A stretch of 64,000 nt of DNA. Origin: Cyanobacteriota bacterium SRBZ.bins.94.201705 (lineage in GTDB: Bacteria; Cyanobacteriota; Cyanobacteriia; Cyanobacteriales; Cyanobacteriaceae). The position numbers were made by a program, and so were the translations under genes. The notes beneath the pieces were generated by a model. That model made no database searches, was not told the DNA's origin, and worked only from the letters and a program-made list of their open reading frames with translations. Shown one piece after another: positions 18,779-27,456 of this stretch (the stretch's first letter is position 1; each line of letters opens with the position of its first letter). Location of the stretch: the NCBI GenBank assembly GCA_030549855.1, contig JAUQQP010000046.1, positions 117,970 through 181,969 of the forward strand, given 5' to 3'.

Positions 18779-20185
18779 TCAACTATCCATATAAAGCAGT
18801 GACTCTGCCAAAACCCACTGCGTTTGTCCAGAAACACTATACACCAATGCCTCCCGGTAGAGACGATTGGCAGTGTTATCCACTAAACTAGCAGACCCCT
18901 TAGAACTAATTATACAAGCCAAGGTGCAACGGTGAGCCAAATGGATAGCCTCCACCCTCAACTTCAACTTTTCGGTAAACTCCGTATCAGGGTTTGTTAT
19001 GCCACTAAACATCCTTTCCCGTAGTAGTTTTTCCTCCTCCTCCAGTTTTAGATACACCTTTTCCAGGGAGGGGAGATTTATTTTATTCAGGTTTTCTCGT
19101 AGTATTTGTAAAGCAGCCTGACTACACCCCAGAGGGAAAAAACCATGGTGTAACACATTATCTCTGTCTCTAATATGAATACTATCCTTTGGTTTTATAG
19201 CTATTACCTCTTCCTCAGGCAAAAACCATCCCTGTAAACGCGCCGTCACTGTATTGGTGCTACTCATTGCCAGTAATTTCAGCGGCTGGCTAAATTCCAA
19301 AGCCGGTGGTTGGTTGGCAAAGGGGATGATACCATACAATTCTCTACCATCTGGGAGAGTAGCCCCCACGATTAGATAACTAAAAATACCATACCCTGTC
19401 ACCCAGGGCAAAAAGCCATCCAGTTGGTATCCCCCCCTACAAACCGAAGCCGTCACCAGTGGTTTCCCCTCTCTTCTCAGGTGAGAAAAGGCCACTCCAA
19501 AAAACAAATTTTTCTCTCTCAATAAATTCAAATACTTCTCCCGCAGTTTCTCATTCTCACTTTGACATATAAAACCTAGGGCACTTTGGTGTTGTGTTTG
19601 TAAAAAAGATAAAGCACCAGAGTATTTAGCCATCATCACCTGCCAGTGATAAAAACCCAGATTGCTCATCCCAAATCCCCCCCACTTTGGCGACAGTTTT
19701 AGCCTGAAGAAAAGGGGGTTATTCCAGTGCATTTTTAAGAATATATCCCTCAGACAACCGAAATCCCAGTCCAATGTATTAGCCAGCGAAGGGTCTACCT
19801 CTCTTTTTAAAAATTTTTCGGCCTCCCTCACCATCTCCTCTTCATTTCTCCTTAACTCTTCCCGGAAGATTACCGGGGTTAGCTGGTACTTTTTCTCAAA
19901 TCTCCCCCTTTCTTCTGCTTTCTTATTCCTAACAATTTCTAACTCTTTTCTGTCTATATTGTAGGCATTTATTATAGCATCTATCACTTCATAAACATCG
20001 GCAATTTCTTCTATCAAATCTTCCGGGGTATCAGCAGACAAAACCTCCCTCCCCTCCTCCAACAACTTGGCCTTAAGTTCCTTTTTGTATTCCTCATCAC
20101 CTAATTGAACAACCTGATATTTGGTATTATTTTTGGGGAGAAATTCGGGAATTTTATCTCGGATTAGTTTTGAATTACCACCCAT
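18779..20185 (-). CDS. Fusion: MazG-like NTP pyrophosphatase plus acyl-CoA dehydrogenase-like
   Basis: 468 residues in one uninterrupted frame. Residues 1-105 match the all-alpha NTP pyrophosphatase family COG4997: LIRDKIPEF near the start, LLEEGREVL, then EEIADVYEVIDAI with the metal-binding acidic residues, and a final KKAEERGRFEKKYQL. From about 120 the protein is acyl-CoA dehydrogenase-like, with a helical N-part, SALGFICQ, a FFGVAFSHLR segment in the flavin-binding position, CRGGYQLDGFLPWVTGYG for the beta domain, and a helical C-terminus. COG4997 proteins are normally stand-alone house-cleaning enzymes. The catalytic base of the dehydrogenase cannot be placed with confidence. The pairing of activities is unexplained. 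Confidence 0.75.
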   Translation of the reverse strand: MGGNSKLIRDKIPEFLPKNNTKYQVVQLGDEEYKKELKAKLLEEGREVLSADTPEDLIEEIADVYEVIDAIINAYNIDRKELEIVRNKKAEERGRFEKKYQLTPVIFREELRRNEEEMVREAEKFLKREVDPSLANTLDWDFGCLRDIFLKMHWNNPLFFRLKLSPKWGGFGMSNLGFYHWQVMMAKYSGALSFLQTQHQSALGFICQSENEKLREKYLNLLREKNLFFGVAFSHLRREGKPLVTASVCRGGYQLDGFLPWVTGYGIFSYLIVGATLPDGRELYGIIPFANQPPALEFSQPLKLLAMSSTNTVTARLQGWFLPEEEVIAIKPKDSIHIRDRDNVLHHGFFPLGCSQAALQILRENLNKINLPSLEKVYLKLEEEEKLLRERMFSGITNPDTEFTEKLKLRVEAIHLAHRCTLACIISSKGSASLVDNTANRLYREALVYSVSGQTQWVLAESLLYMDS

Positions 20186-20298
20186 AGGGAAATGGTCACC
20201 AGAAACAGATGGTGATTTATTATATCATTGGGGGATAGAAAGGCTTATAACCACAAATAGGGGGGGGAGTGTTGGTAAACGGGGGGCAACGGGGGGAA

Positions 20299-21102
20299 TT
20301 AGTGACTGACAAATCCATCCTGTGGTATTCTCGAGTGGGATAGACTGTGATTTAGGGAAGAGTCAGAGGGGAAAGAAACAGAAGTATTGGAATTGTTGTA
20401 ATGCTTCAAGGCGTATTTTGGTTTTAATGCCTCTGGATTAAAGCGATAACCAACATTTCTGACAGTCTGAATCAAAGTAGGTTGTCGGGGGTCTGGTTCC
20501 AGTTTCTTCCGCAGTGATAGAATATGAGTGTCAATAGTCCTAGGATTGTCGATATTAGAGGGCCAAGCCAATTGTAACAGTTCAGTACGACTAAGGGGAA
20601 TCCCTTGGGCCCTGCTGAGGAGATATAATAGGCTAAACTCCTGGGGGGTTAAGTCTACCAACTGTCCCCTATATTCTACCGTCCTATGTAACAAGTCGAT
20701 TTTCAAGTCTCCCAAATCTAGAAACAGGGGTGCACTACTTATGCGTGCTCGACGTAATAAAGATTCTACCCTTGCCAGAAACTCTTGGATGCCAAATGGT
20801 TTTTTCAAATAATCATCCGCACCAGCTTTTAAAGCCTTTACCACATCCCTTTCCGTCACCCGCGCGGATAACATAAAAATAAGACTGTGGAGGGATTTAC
20901 AAAGCCACTGACAGAATTCCACCCCATCCCCGTCGGGTAAATCCGAATCCAAAATTACAAGGGAGGGGGGATTGTGGATTATATTTCTTTTGGCCTTTTC
21001 GATTGTATCATAGGAACTAATGGTGTATCCTAGTTGTTTCAAGTGCCACCCCAAAAGAGAGCGCAGGTGAGGATTACCTTCTACTATAGCAATACCGCTC
21101 AC
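20299..21102 (-). CDS. OmpR/PhoB-family response regulator, atypical acid pocket
   Basis: 267 residues: receiver (1-118), winged-helix DNA-binding domain (about 125-220) and an unusual 45-residue Ser/Asn-rich tail. In the receiver the phospho-acceptor D52 (ILDSDLPDGDG), S79 and K101 (KKPF) are present. The first pocket reads E8-G9 instead of two acidic residues, so metal binding and phosphorylation may be weak. The DNA-binding part has the standard LTPQEFSLLYLL and VRNVGYRF motifs. No histidine kinase is adjacent. Cyanobacteria have several such regulators (RpaA, RpaB, NblR and others); I cannot assign orthology. Transcribed away from glk. Confidence 0.85.
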   Translation of the reverse strand: MSGIAIVEGNPHLRSLLGWHLKQLGYTISSYDTIEKAKRNIIHNPPSLVILDSDLPDGDGVEFCQWLCKSLHSLIFMLSARVTERDVVKALKAGADDYLKKPFGIQEFLARVESLLRRARISSAPLFLDLGDLKIDLLHRTVEYRGQLVDLTPQEFSLLYLLSRAQGIPLSRTELLQLAWPSNIDNPRTIDTHILSLRKKLEPDPRQPTLIQTVRNVGYRFNPEALKPKYALKHYNNSNTSVSFPSDSSLNHSLSHSRIPQDGFVSH

Positions 21103-21236
21103 TGTATTTACTTATCCAATACTAGTAGTTCTAACTAAGCATAACTAATCAACTATTAAGATACTGTCATCTAGAATACTATCCCCAGCCACTGGCTATA
21201 GCCTTTTCCCTGCTCACATAATTGTTTCAAAGGAAG

Positions 21237-21242
21237 TATAAT
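21237..21242 (+). promoter_or_regulatory. Perfect -10 hexamer before glk
   Basis: TATAAT ends 34 bases before the glk ATG. No convincing -35 at 17 bases. Confidence 0.4.
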
Positions 21243-21275
21243 AGCCTCGTACCTGGAATTATTCGGATTTTACCC

Positions 21276-22325
21276 ATGAGAGTCTTAGCAGGGGATGTTG
21301 GTGGCACCAATACCATTTTGTGTTTACTAGAAGCCGACTCAAAGACTCAAGATGTAAGTGTAGTAAAAAAACAGAAATATGCCAGCAAACAGAGCAAAAA
21401 ATTTTCCGATATACTAAGAGATTTTCTAGGAGAAAATAAGGCAGAATACGCTTCAATTGCCGTAGCAGGTCCTCTAGAAAATAACAGCAGTATAATAACC
21501 AACCTTGGCTGGGAAATAATAGGATTTGAACTGGAAGAAGAATTTAATTTTAAAAAGGTATATCTTCTCAACGACTTTGCGGCGATAAGCTACGGAATTT
21601 TAACCTTAAAAGAAGAGGAATTGTCCCTGTTACATGAGGGAGAAAAACCGGGAGATGATGAGAAAGACAGAGAAAGTCCCATAGCAGTAGTGGGGGCAGG
21701 GACAGGACTAGGGGAAAGTTTTTTGGTAAAAATAAAGGGAGAATATCAGGTATTTGCCACAGAAGGAGGACATACAGATTTTGCCCCTAGAAATGAGGTA
21801 GAGTGGCAACTAATGCACTATCTCAAACACAAATTCAACCTAGAGAGAGTATCAGTGGAAAGGGTGGTATCTGGACAGGGGATAGTAGCAATATATCAGT
21901 TTTTGAGAGACAATAATTGGGCTCAAGAATCCCCGGAGGTGGGAGAAAAAATAAGAAGATGGGAAGAAGGGGATGACAGTATTGATCCTGGGGCCATAAT
22001 AGGGGAATCGGCCCTGAAGAAAAACGATATTCTAAGTAGCAAGGCTATATCTATTTTCCTGAGTGCCTATGGGGCGGAAGTAGGTAATTTTGCTTTAAAA
22101 ACACTCCCCTATTCAGGGATTTATATAGCCGGGGGGATAGCGCCCAAGTTACTGCCTATCATACCAGGAAGTGACTTTTTGTACAGTTTTTTGAACAAAG
22201 GAAGAATGAGGCCAATTTTAGAGAAGATGACTATAAAAATAGTAACAAATCCGGAGGTAGGACTAAAGGGCGCAATATACCACCTGCTGGCCAATCTAAA
22301 AAACCTTTCCACTGCTGATGCCTGA
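21276..22325 (+). CDS. glk: Glucokinase
   Basis: Bacterial glucokinase (ROK-unrelated Glk family), phosphorylating glucose for glycolysis or the oxidative pentose phosphate pathway. The N-terminus MRVLAGDVGGTNT carries the phosphate-binding loop. LLNDFAAISYG holds the catalytic Asp, VVGAGTGLGE the second ATP loop, and EGGHTDFAP a sugar-binding Glu/His region. AGGIAPK lies near the end. The frame opens at 21222, but the first 18 codons precede the conserved start and fall on the -10 region; the ATG at 21276 gives 349 residues, the normal length. Cytoplasmic and monocistronic. Confidence 0.93.
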   Translation: MRVLAGDVGGTNTILCLLEADSKTQDVSVVKKQKYASKQSKKFSDILRDFLGENKAEYASIAVAGPLENNSSIITNLGWEIIGFELEEEFNFKKVYLLNDFAAISYGILTLKEEELSLLHEGEKPGDDEKDRESPIAVVGAGTGLGESFLVKIKGEYQVFATEGGHTDFAPRNEVEWQLMHYLKHKFNLERVSVERVVSGQGIVAIYQFLRDNNWAQESPEVGEKIRRWEEGDDSIDPGAIIGESALKKNDILSSKAISIFLSAYGAEVGNFALKTLPYSGIYIAGGIAPKLLPIIPGSDFLYSFLNKGRMRPILEKMTIKIVTNPEVGLKGAIYHLLANLKNLSTADA

Positions 22326-22451
22326 CTTTTCAGTTAGCTACCCCCCAGCCTTCCCCCCATGAGACAAACTAATATAGTCCATTAAGAAGTCTCAAGAGGT
22401 GTTAGTGTTTTTTTTTCTCTCTTGGGTTACAATAGGGGGCATTGATATATA

Positions 22452-22477
22452 GCTATCGTTATTAAAATTTAGATAGC
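22452..22477. promoter_or_regulatory. Inverted repeat upstream of bicA
   Basis: GCTATC-N14-GATAGC, perfect 6-bp arms, centred about 44 bases before the bicA ATG in AT-rich DNA. Low-carbon genes in cyanobacteria are controlled by LysR-type regulators (CcmR/NdhR, CmpR) that bind dyads near promoters. This dyad does not match their published boxes, so the link is only positional. Confidence 0.3.
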
Positions 22478-22507
22478 AATAAGTCAATATAAGAGGGAAT
22501 AAAGGAA

Positions 22508-24181
22508 ATGGGGATAACCAATGAAATTAATTTGCGCAATGTGAGGGGGGATATACTGGGAGGGTTAACAGCGGCAGTAGTATCCCTACCGATGGCGTTG
22601 GCTTTTGGGATAGCCTCCGGTGCGGGGGCATTAGCAGGTTTGTGGGGTGCGGTGTTAGTGGGCTTTTTCGCGGCGTTATTCGGTGGCACTCCCACACTAA
22701 TATCAGAACCAACAGGGCCAATGACAGTGGTGATGACGGCCATCATAGCAGATTTTGCCAAATATGACAACGGGATGGCCATGGCCTTTACGGTGGTGAT
22801 GATGGCGGGTTTATTCCAAATCCTGTTTGGTTTTCTGAAACTGGGCAAGTATATTACGATGATGCCCTATACAGTAATATCCGGCTTCATGTCGGGGATA
22901 GGCATTATTCTGATAATTTTACAAATAGGGCCATTTTTAGGACAAAAAACCCCGCCGGGGGGGGTAATAGGCACCTTGCAAAACTTGCCCAACCTGATTG
23001 CCAATGCCAACCCGTTAGAGACAATCCTAGCGGTGTTGACGGTAGTAATACTCTATTCTGTGCCATCCCGTTATAAGAGGATAATCCCACCACCTCTGTT
23101 AGCTTTAATTGTAGGCACCATAGTGTCCCTAGTGTTTTTTGGGGATGCGGAAATCCGGCGTATTGGAGAGATTCCCACCGGCTTGCCCAAAATGCAGTTA
23201 CCCACCTTTGAGCCTTCTCAACTGGGGAATATGGTATTCAAAGCCCTGGTGTTGGGGATGTTGGGGTGTATAGATGCTCTGTTGACATCCGTAGTAGCAG
23301 ACAGTTTAACCCGTACTGAACACGATTCTAACAAGGAGTTGGTAGGGCAAGGGCTAGGTAACTTCTTCTCTGGGCTATTTGGGGGGATTGCCGGGGCTGG
23401 TGCTACCATGGGTACAGTAGTCAATATTCAAACGGGGGCCAAAACTGCGTTATCTGGTATTACAAGAGCCCTGATACTATTTGTGATTGTAGTATGGGCG
23501 GCCCCTCTCACTTCCCAAATTCCCCTGGCAGTATTAGCGGGAATTGCCCTAAGGGTAGGTATAAGTATAATGGACTGGGGTTTCCTCAGAAGGGTACACA
23601 AAATTTCCTGGAAAGCCACAGCCATTGTATATACTGTAATCGCCCTGACGGTATTCATTGACCTAATGGTAGCCGTAGGGGTAGGTATATTTATAGCCAA
23701 TATCTTGACTATTGAGAAACTGTCCTCCCTGGCGTCTAAGTCTGTAAAAATAGTAAGTACTGCCGATGATGAGATAGTCCTAAGTCCAGAGGAGCAACAG
23801 ATATTGGACTTGGGTGGTGGTAAGATACTCCTATTCCATCTTAGCGGGCCAATGATTTTTGGTCTAGCCAAGGCTATTTCTCGGGAACACAATGCCATTG
23901 CTAATTATGATGTACTAGTAGTAGACCTCAGTCAAGTGCCACTGATGGGGGTAACCTCCTCCTTAGCCATAGAAAATGCCATCCAAGAGGCGGTGGAAAA
24001 GGGAAGAGAGGTGTTTATAGTAGGTGCTACAGGGCAGGTAAGACAGCGTCTGGAGAAACTGGGTATTTCTAATTTAATACCAGAATACCACTGGATTACG
24101 GACAGGTTGACAGCACTACAAGAAGCACTAAGGCTTGTCAGGGAAAGAGAAACAGCTGAACAGTCGCAAGCCCTTGTTTAA
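22508..24181 (+). CDS. bicA: SulP-type bicarbonate transporter BicA
   Basis: 557 residues, a sodium-dependent bicarbonate importer of the plasma membrane and part of the CO2-concentrating mechanism. Residues 1-410 form the SulP transport domain, with GGLTAAVVSLPMALAFG, ISEPTGPMTVVMTA and VVADSLTRTEHDSNKELVGQG, which agree closely with characterised BicA as I remember it. Residues about 430-545 form a cytoplasmic STAS domain (ILLFHLSGPMIFG). A good AAAGGA precedes the ATG at a short distance. SulP members can also carry sulfate, but the match to BicA is far above family background. A dyad lies just upstream. Confidence 0.92.
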   Translation: MGITNEINLRNVRGDILGGLTAAVVSLPMALAFGIASGAGALAGLWGAVLVGFFAALFGGTPTLISEPTGPMTVVMTAIIADFAKYDNGMAMAFTVVMMAGLFQILFGFLKLGKYITMMPYTVISGFMSGIGIILIILQIGPFLGQKTPPGGVIGTLQNLPNLIANANPLETILAVLTVVILYSVPSRYKRIIPPPLLALIVGTIVSLVFFGDAEIRRIGEIPTGLPKMQLPTFEPSQLGNMVFKALVLGMLGCIDALLTSVVADSLTRTEHDSNKELVGQGLGNFFSGLFGGIAGAGATMGTVVNIQTGAKTALSGITRALILFVIVVWAAPLTSQIPLAVLAGIALRVGISIMDWGFLRRVHKISWKATAIVYTVIALTVFIDLMVAVGVGIFIANILTIEKLSSLASKSVKIVSTADDEIVLSPEEQQILDLGGGKILLFHLSGPMIFGLAKAISREHNAIANYDVLVVDLSQVPLMGVTSSLAIENAIQEAVEKGREVFIVGATGQVRQRLEKLGISNLIPEYHWITDRLTALQEALRLVRERETAEQSQALV

Positions 24182-24216
24182 CAGTTAACAGAAGCAACCC
24201 CAATCACACACCAAAC

Positions 24217-24281
24217 CAGGCAGTAACCATAAACCTGTAATTACCAGCATCGGTATAACAACAGGCTGCCTGAGTTTTTTT
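24217..24281. terminator. Possible terminator between bicA and the Wzc-like gene
   Basis: CAGGCAG (24217-24223) can pair with CTGCCTG (24266-24272), followed on the plus strand by AG and seven T. The 42-base loop is long, so a shorter local stem may be the functional one. It lies between convergent genes. Confidence 0.4.
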
Positions 24282-24307
24282 CTTCCCCCTGCAGATAGTA
24301 TCCCCCT

Positions 24308-26536
24308 TTAACCCATTACCACAAAACCAAGGAAGTTGAGATTGTACTTTTCAATACGCTGTACTGCTTTTTGTACTTGGGAAAAAGATGTGGACTTGAG
24401 GGTGACTACCATTATAATCCCGTCAGTATTTTCTGCCAACAGGCTTACGTGATGGGATTCTAGGAAAAAAGAACTGTTGTAAAGGGTGAGGTGATAGCCT
24501 TTCTTTATCTCCTCAATTACAGATTGTACAGACTTGGCGCTCAGATACCTAATGTTTTCCTCCTCCTCCTCCTTGGCTTCACTGGTTATCACCACTATTT
24601 TTGTATCTTCTGGTAGTAGCTTTTGCAGAGGAATATCCGAGTCAGCAGCCAGTAGTAAATCTTGAAGTTGGACGCAATACTTCTCGCCAAAATGTTCCTG
24701 CATTTCCGGAAATAGGGTATTGGCTTCTATTACCAAAACCTTTTGGTCGAGTTTGGTAACAGTTTTGGCTAGATTAGCGACTACATAGGCTTGTCCGTCA
24801 CTGGGGTGGAGGGAGGTGATCAAAATCGAACAGGGTTTATTCGGTGTCATTTGGAAGTGGAAGTTAGCAAACACCTCTGTCAATTCTGAGGGGGTTTCTG
24901 TATTTTTTTGTACTTTTTGGGTGATGGTACTGGTTAATTCTAAAAAGGAACTTTCTTCCTCCAAAGATACCAGGTTTTTCCCTTTTTCCCCACTAAATTC
25001 TAATATTCCTAACACGGGCAATCCAAAGGCATATTCCAAATCACTGGCTTCCATGATTACATCTCGTTTTCTCTCAATGGCAATAGCCAACAGCAAACCC
25101 AGAGTTATTCCTAAACCTGTGCCAGCCATGAGTTTCTTTTTTGGTTCAGGGGGATTGGCGTAGATGTTACCATCAGGAGTGGAGAGAATCTCCCAGGGAG
25201 TTTTTTGTTGTGCCAACTCTACGCGGAGTGTTTCCCTTTGACGGGTTAGTTGACTCAAAAGTTCATTATTAAGTTGGATTTGTCTGTCTAAGTCATCATA
25301 TCTTCTGATTAAATAGGGAATCTCCTTTAAGGAATTATTGATTTCTGCCTGTCTTGCTACCAACAACTGACGACGGGCGCTAAGAGTGTTAATCTGATTT
25401 TGGGTTTCTATCAGCTTTTGTATCAGTTGGAGACGGTTGTTGTCTTGAAAGGCAAATACTCGCGGGTTAACTGTGTCGGTAATGTTTTGTTCCCTCAATA
25501 CTCTTGTAGTTTCTTTATCCAACAGGCGTCTGAGGGCATCTTTTTGTGCCTTTAAGGCGGTGATGGTGGGGTGTTTGTTGTTCAATCTGGTGGATTCTAG
25601 GGCAATTTGAGACTCCAGCTGTTGTATATCTGATTGTAATTTTTGGATTTTTGGGTCTTGATTTAGAGTATAGGCGATAAGTGACTCTCTGGCATTCAAG
25701 CCCAATTCTTTTTCTAGGCTGGCTTTGGCGGCTTTCAATCCCTTTAATTCCGCGTCTATACTGTTTATTTCTTGTTGGTATTGGACAGTTATCTGAAATA
25801 GGGCGTCTCCCTTAGCCTGGGGATTTGCCATCAAACCGTTGTTTTTTAATTTCATTTGTTCATTTTGTAGCCTCTCAATGCGACTACGAATTTGGGGTAT
25901 TTGCCTGTCGATGAATTCTATTCCTGCCTTTAGGCTTTTTTCCCTCTCCTCTCTGCTGTATTGTATATATCTTTCTGCCAGGGCTCGTAATACAGTTCTC
26001 ACCAAAAGTTCATCTTTATCCTTAAAAGTAACCCCGATTACTTTGGTAACATCAAATCTACTCTTGCCCAATTGTACCCTTTCCACATGGAGATTTTCTT
26101 CTAGCTTTTTTTGGATTTCTTCTACAAAATAGCTACCTTTAGGTAGTTGCTGATGTACCTTTTCGGCTACGTCTTCCAGTATCTTACCAGTCTTGAGGAT
26201 TTTCAAAACAGTGGGATAGTCTATGGCCAACAGTCTCTCGTCGATATTACCGCCAGTTCGTGTTATAATAACAGGGTCAGTTAGTTTTTCTATGGAGGTA
26301 GCAGGTTCTACTATCATCTCAAAACTACCCCGATAAGTGATAGGATCTTTGCTAGCCCAATAAACTGACCCACCAAGTCCTAAAAGAGTGAATGTGAGGA
26401 CAATGGGCCACTTCCTTTTAACAACGTTGAGGTAAAACAGGAAAATATTGCCCTTTTTCTCTCCCGGCGACGGTAAAGTCTCCTCCGTCTCCTCTTCCAG
26501 CCACAACTGGTCTTCTTCCCTGGCTATCGGCTTCAT
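24308..26536 (-). CDS. Wzc/GumC-like polysaccharide co-polymerase with a degenerate kinase domain
   Basis: 742 residues: cytoplasmic N-tail, membrane segment (about 38-60), Wzz-type periplasmic domain with long coiled coils (about 200-430), a Pro-rich segment, second membrane helix (about 470-490) and a C-terminal BY-kinase-like P-loop domain. These proteins set chain length and drive export of capsule or exopolysaccharide. The Walker A position reads SLHPSDGQAY, lacking the GK(S/T) of active kinases. The Walker A' strand VLVIEANT has lost both acidic positions expected in DAD. There is no Tyr-rich tail. The kinase domain is probably inactive and structural. Convergent with bicA. Confidence 0.85.
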   Translation of the reverse strand: MKPIAREEDQLWLEEETEETLPSPGEKKGNIFLFYLNVVKRKWPIVLTFTLLGLGGSVYWASKDPITYRGSFEMIVEPATSIEKLTDPVIITRTGGNIDERLLAIDYPTVLKILKTGKILEDVAEKVHQQLPKGSYFVEEIQKKLEENLHVERVQLGKSRFDVTKVIGVTFKDKDELLVRTVLRALAERYIQYSREEREKSLKAGIEFIDRQIPQIRSRIERLQNEQMKLKNNGLMANPQAKGDALFQITVQYQQEINSIDAELKGLKAAKASLEKELGLNARESLIAYTLNQDPKIQKLQSDIQQLESQIALESTRLNNKHPTITALKAQKDALRRLLDKETTRVLREQNITDTVNPRVFAFQDNNRLQLIQKLIETQNQINTLSARRQLLVARQAEINNSLKEIPYLIRRYDDLDRQIQLNNELLSQLTRQRETLRVELAQQKTPWEILSTPDGNIYANPPEPKKKLMAGTGLGITLGLLLAIAIERKRDVIMEASDLEYAFGLPVLGILEFSGEKGKNLVSLEEESSFLELTSTITQKVQKNTETPSELTEVFANFHFQMTPNKPCSILITSLHPSDGQAYVVANLAKTVTKLDQKVLVIEANTLFPEMQEHFGEKYCVQLQDLLLAADSDIPLQKLLPEDTKIVVITSEAKEEEEENIRYLSAKSVQSVIEEIKKGYHLTLYNSSFFLESHHVSLLAENTDGIIMVVTLKSTSFSQVQKAVQRIEKYNLNFLGFVVMG

Positions 26537-26697
26537 TCAATTGTTTCCCCCCTCCTGGAACTTAAGTGTTTGTATCTAATTATAATCACTTACAATGAGA
26601 AATAGGCCAGAATAATGAGCCAATGACCCACAGAGGGTCAAACCATGATATTCTTTTTCTACATGGTTTTGGTTTTATTTTGCCTACATCCATTGCT

Positions 26698-27282
26698 ATG
26701 TCTTCTTCCCAAGTTAATCCCACCAACGGACAATATGATGAACCAGCGGAAATAGTAACTATTTTCGATGACAAAGGTAGAGAATTAGACTGTTATTTGG
26801 AAAACGAGTTGCAATATGACGGGAATACTTATGTACTGCTGATGCCAGTAGATGTGGCCATTGTCATCTTTACGGAAAATGTGAAGGGGGAGGGGGAAGA
26901 AGAGGCGATAATTGTAGACGACGAGGAGGAGATTACAGCCATCTTTGACACAGCTAAGGCAGTCTTGGCAGAGTTGAATCTCTCTTTAAAACGGACTGGT
27001 TATGTCCTCACTGCCAGCGGCGAATTGCCACCCCTGGAAGAGGAGAATATTATTAGTTTAGAAGTGGAGGAACATGGTTCGGAAGTGGAACCAGAAGAGT
27101 TACAATTTTTAGCCAGTTTCTATTTCCAGGGGCAAAAATACAACGTCTGTACCCCGGTTAACCCAATACTATTCATAGGGGAAAAATCTGAGTCAGGGGA
27201 AATCCGCATTCTGTCTGAAGAGGATGAGAAGATGAATTGGATTGTGGAACAATTGCTTTTTGAGGAGGAGGGCGAAAATTAG
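26698..27282 (+). CDS. DUF3727/DUF1292 family protein
   Basis: 194 residues from the ATG at 26698, strongly acidic. The N-terminal DUF1292-like part has IVTIFDDKGRELDC and YVLLMPVDVAI. The C-terminal DUF3727 part (FYFQGQKYNVCTPVNPILFIG) repeats the same fold idea, so the protein may be two related beta-rich lobes. The family is shared by cyanobacteria and plastids; function unknown. The frame is open 25 codons upstream to 26623, but those codons read unlike the family. The sigma-factor gene follows on the same strand after 174 bases with its own promoter. Confidence 0.8.
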   Translation: MSSSQVNPTNGQYDEPAEIVTIFDDKGRELDCYLENELQYDGNTYVLLMPVDVAIVIFTENVKGEGEEEAIIVDDEEEITAIFDTAKAVLAELNLSLKRTGYVLTASGELPPLEEENIISLEVEEHGSEVEPEELQFLASFYFQGQKYNVCTPVNPILFIGEKSESGEIRILSEEDEKMNWIVEQLLFEEEGEN

Positions 27283-27306
27283 TGCTACTGTTAGTTTTTA
27301 ACAAAA

Positions 27307-27337
27307 TTGACTCAATTTCCTTTTTTTGTTGTATATT
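27307..27337 (+). promoter_or_regulatory. Predicted promoter of the sigma factor gene
   Basis: TTGACT (27307-27312), a 19-base spacer, TATATT (27332-27337). Predicted start about 27344, which places the tandem 19-bp repeat in the untranslated leader. Confidence 0.4.
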
Positions 27338-27357
27338 GGGGGCATAGTAGTGGATGG

Positions 27358-27395
27358 GGGCTTGTCCCTCCCTGATGGGCTTGTCCCTCCCTGAT
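27358..27395 (+). repeat. Two perfect 19-bp tandem repeats in the sigma-factor leader
   Basis: GGGCTTGTCCCTCCCTGAT occurs twice head to tail with no mismatch, followed by a partial third GGGCTT. Within and across units GGG and CCC can pair as short alternative stems. A related GGGCTTGTTTCCCTCCC occurs near 30005-30022 by the end of the atp operon. Confidence 0.85.
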
Positions 27396-27456
27396 GGGCT
27401 TATTCCCCTTAGACTTGAAAATCCGTAAAATTCAAACAGGTAAAAATACAAAAGGA

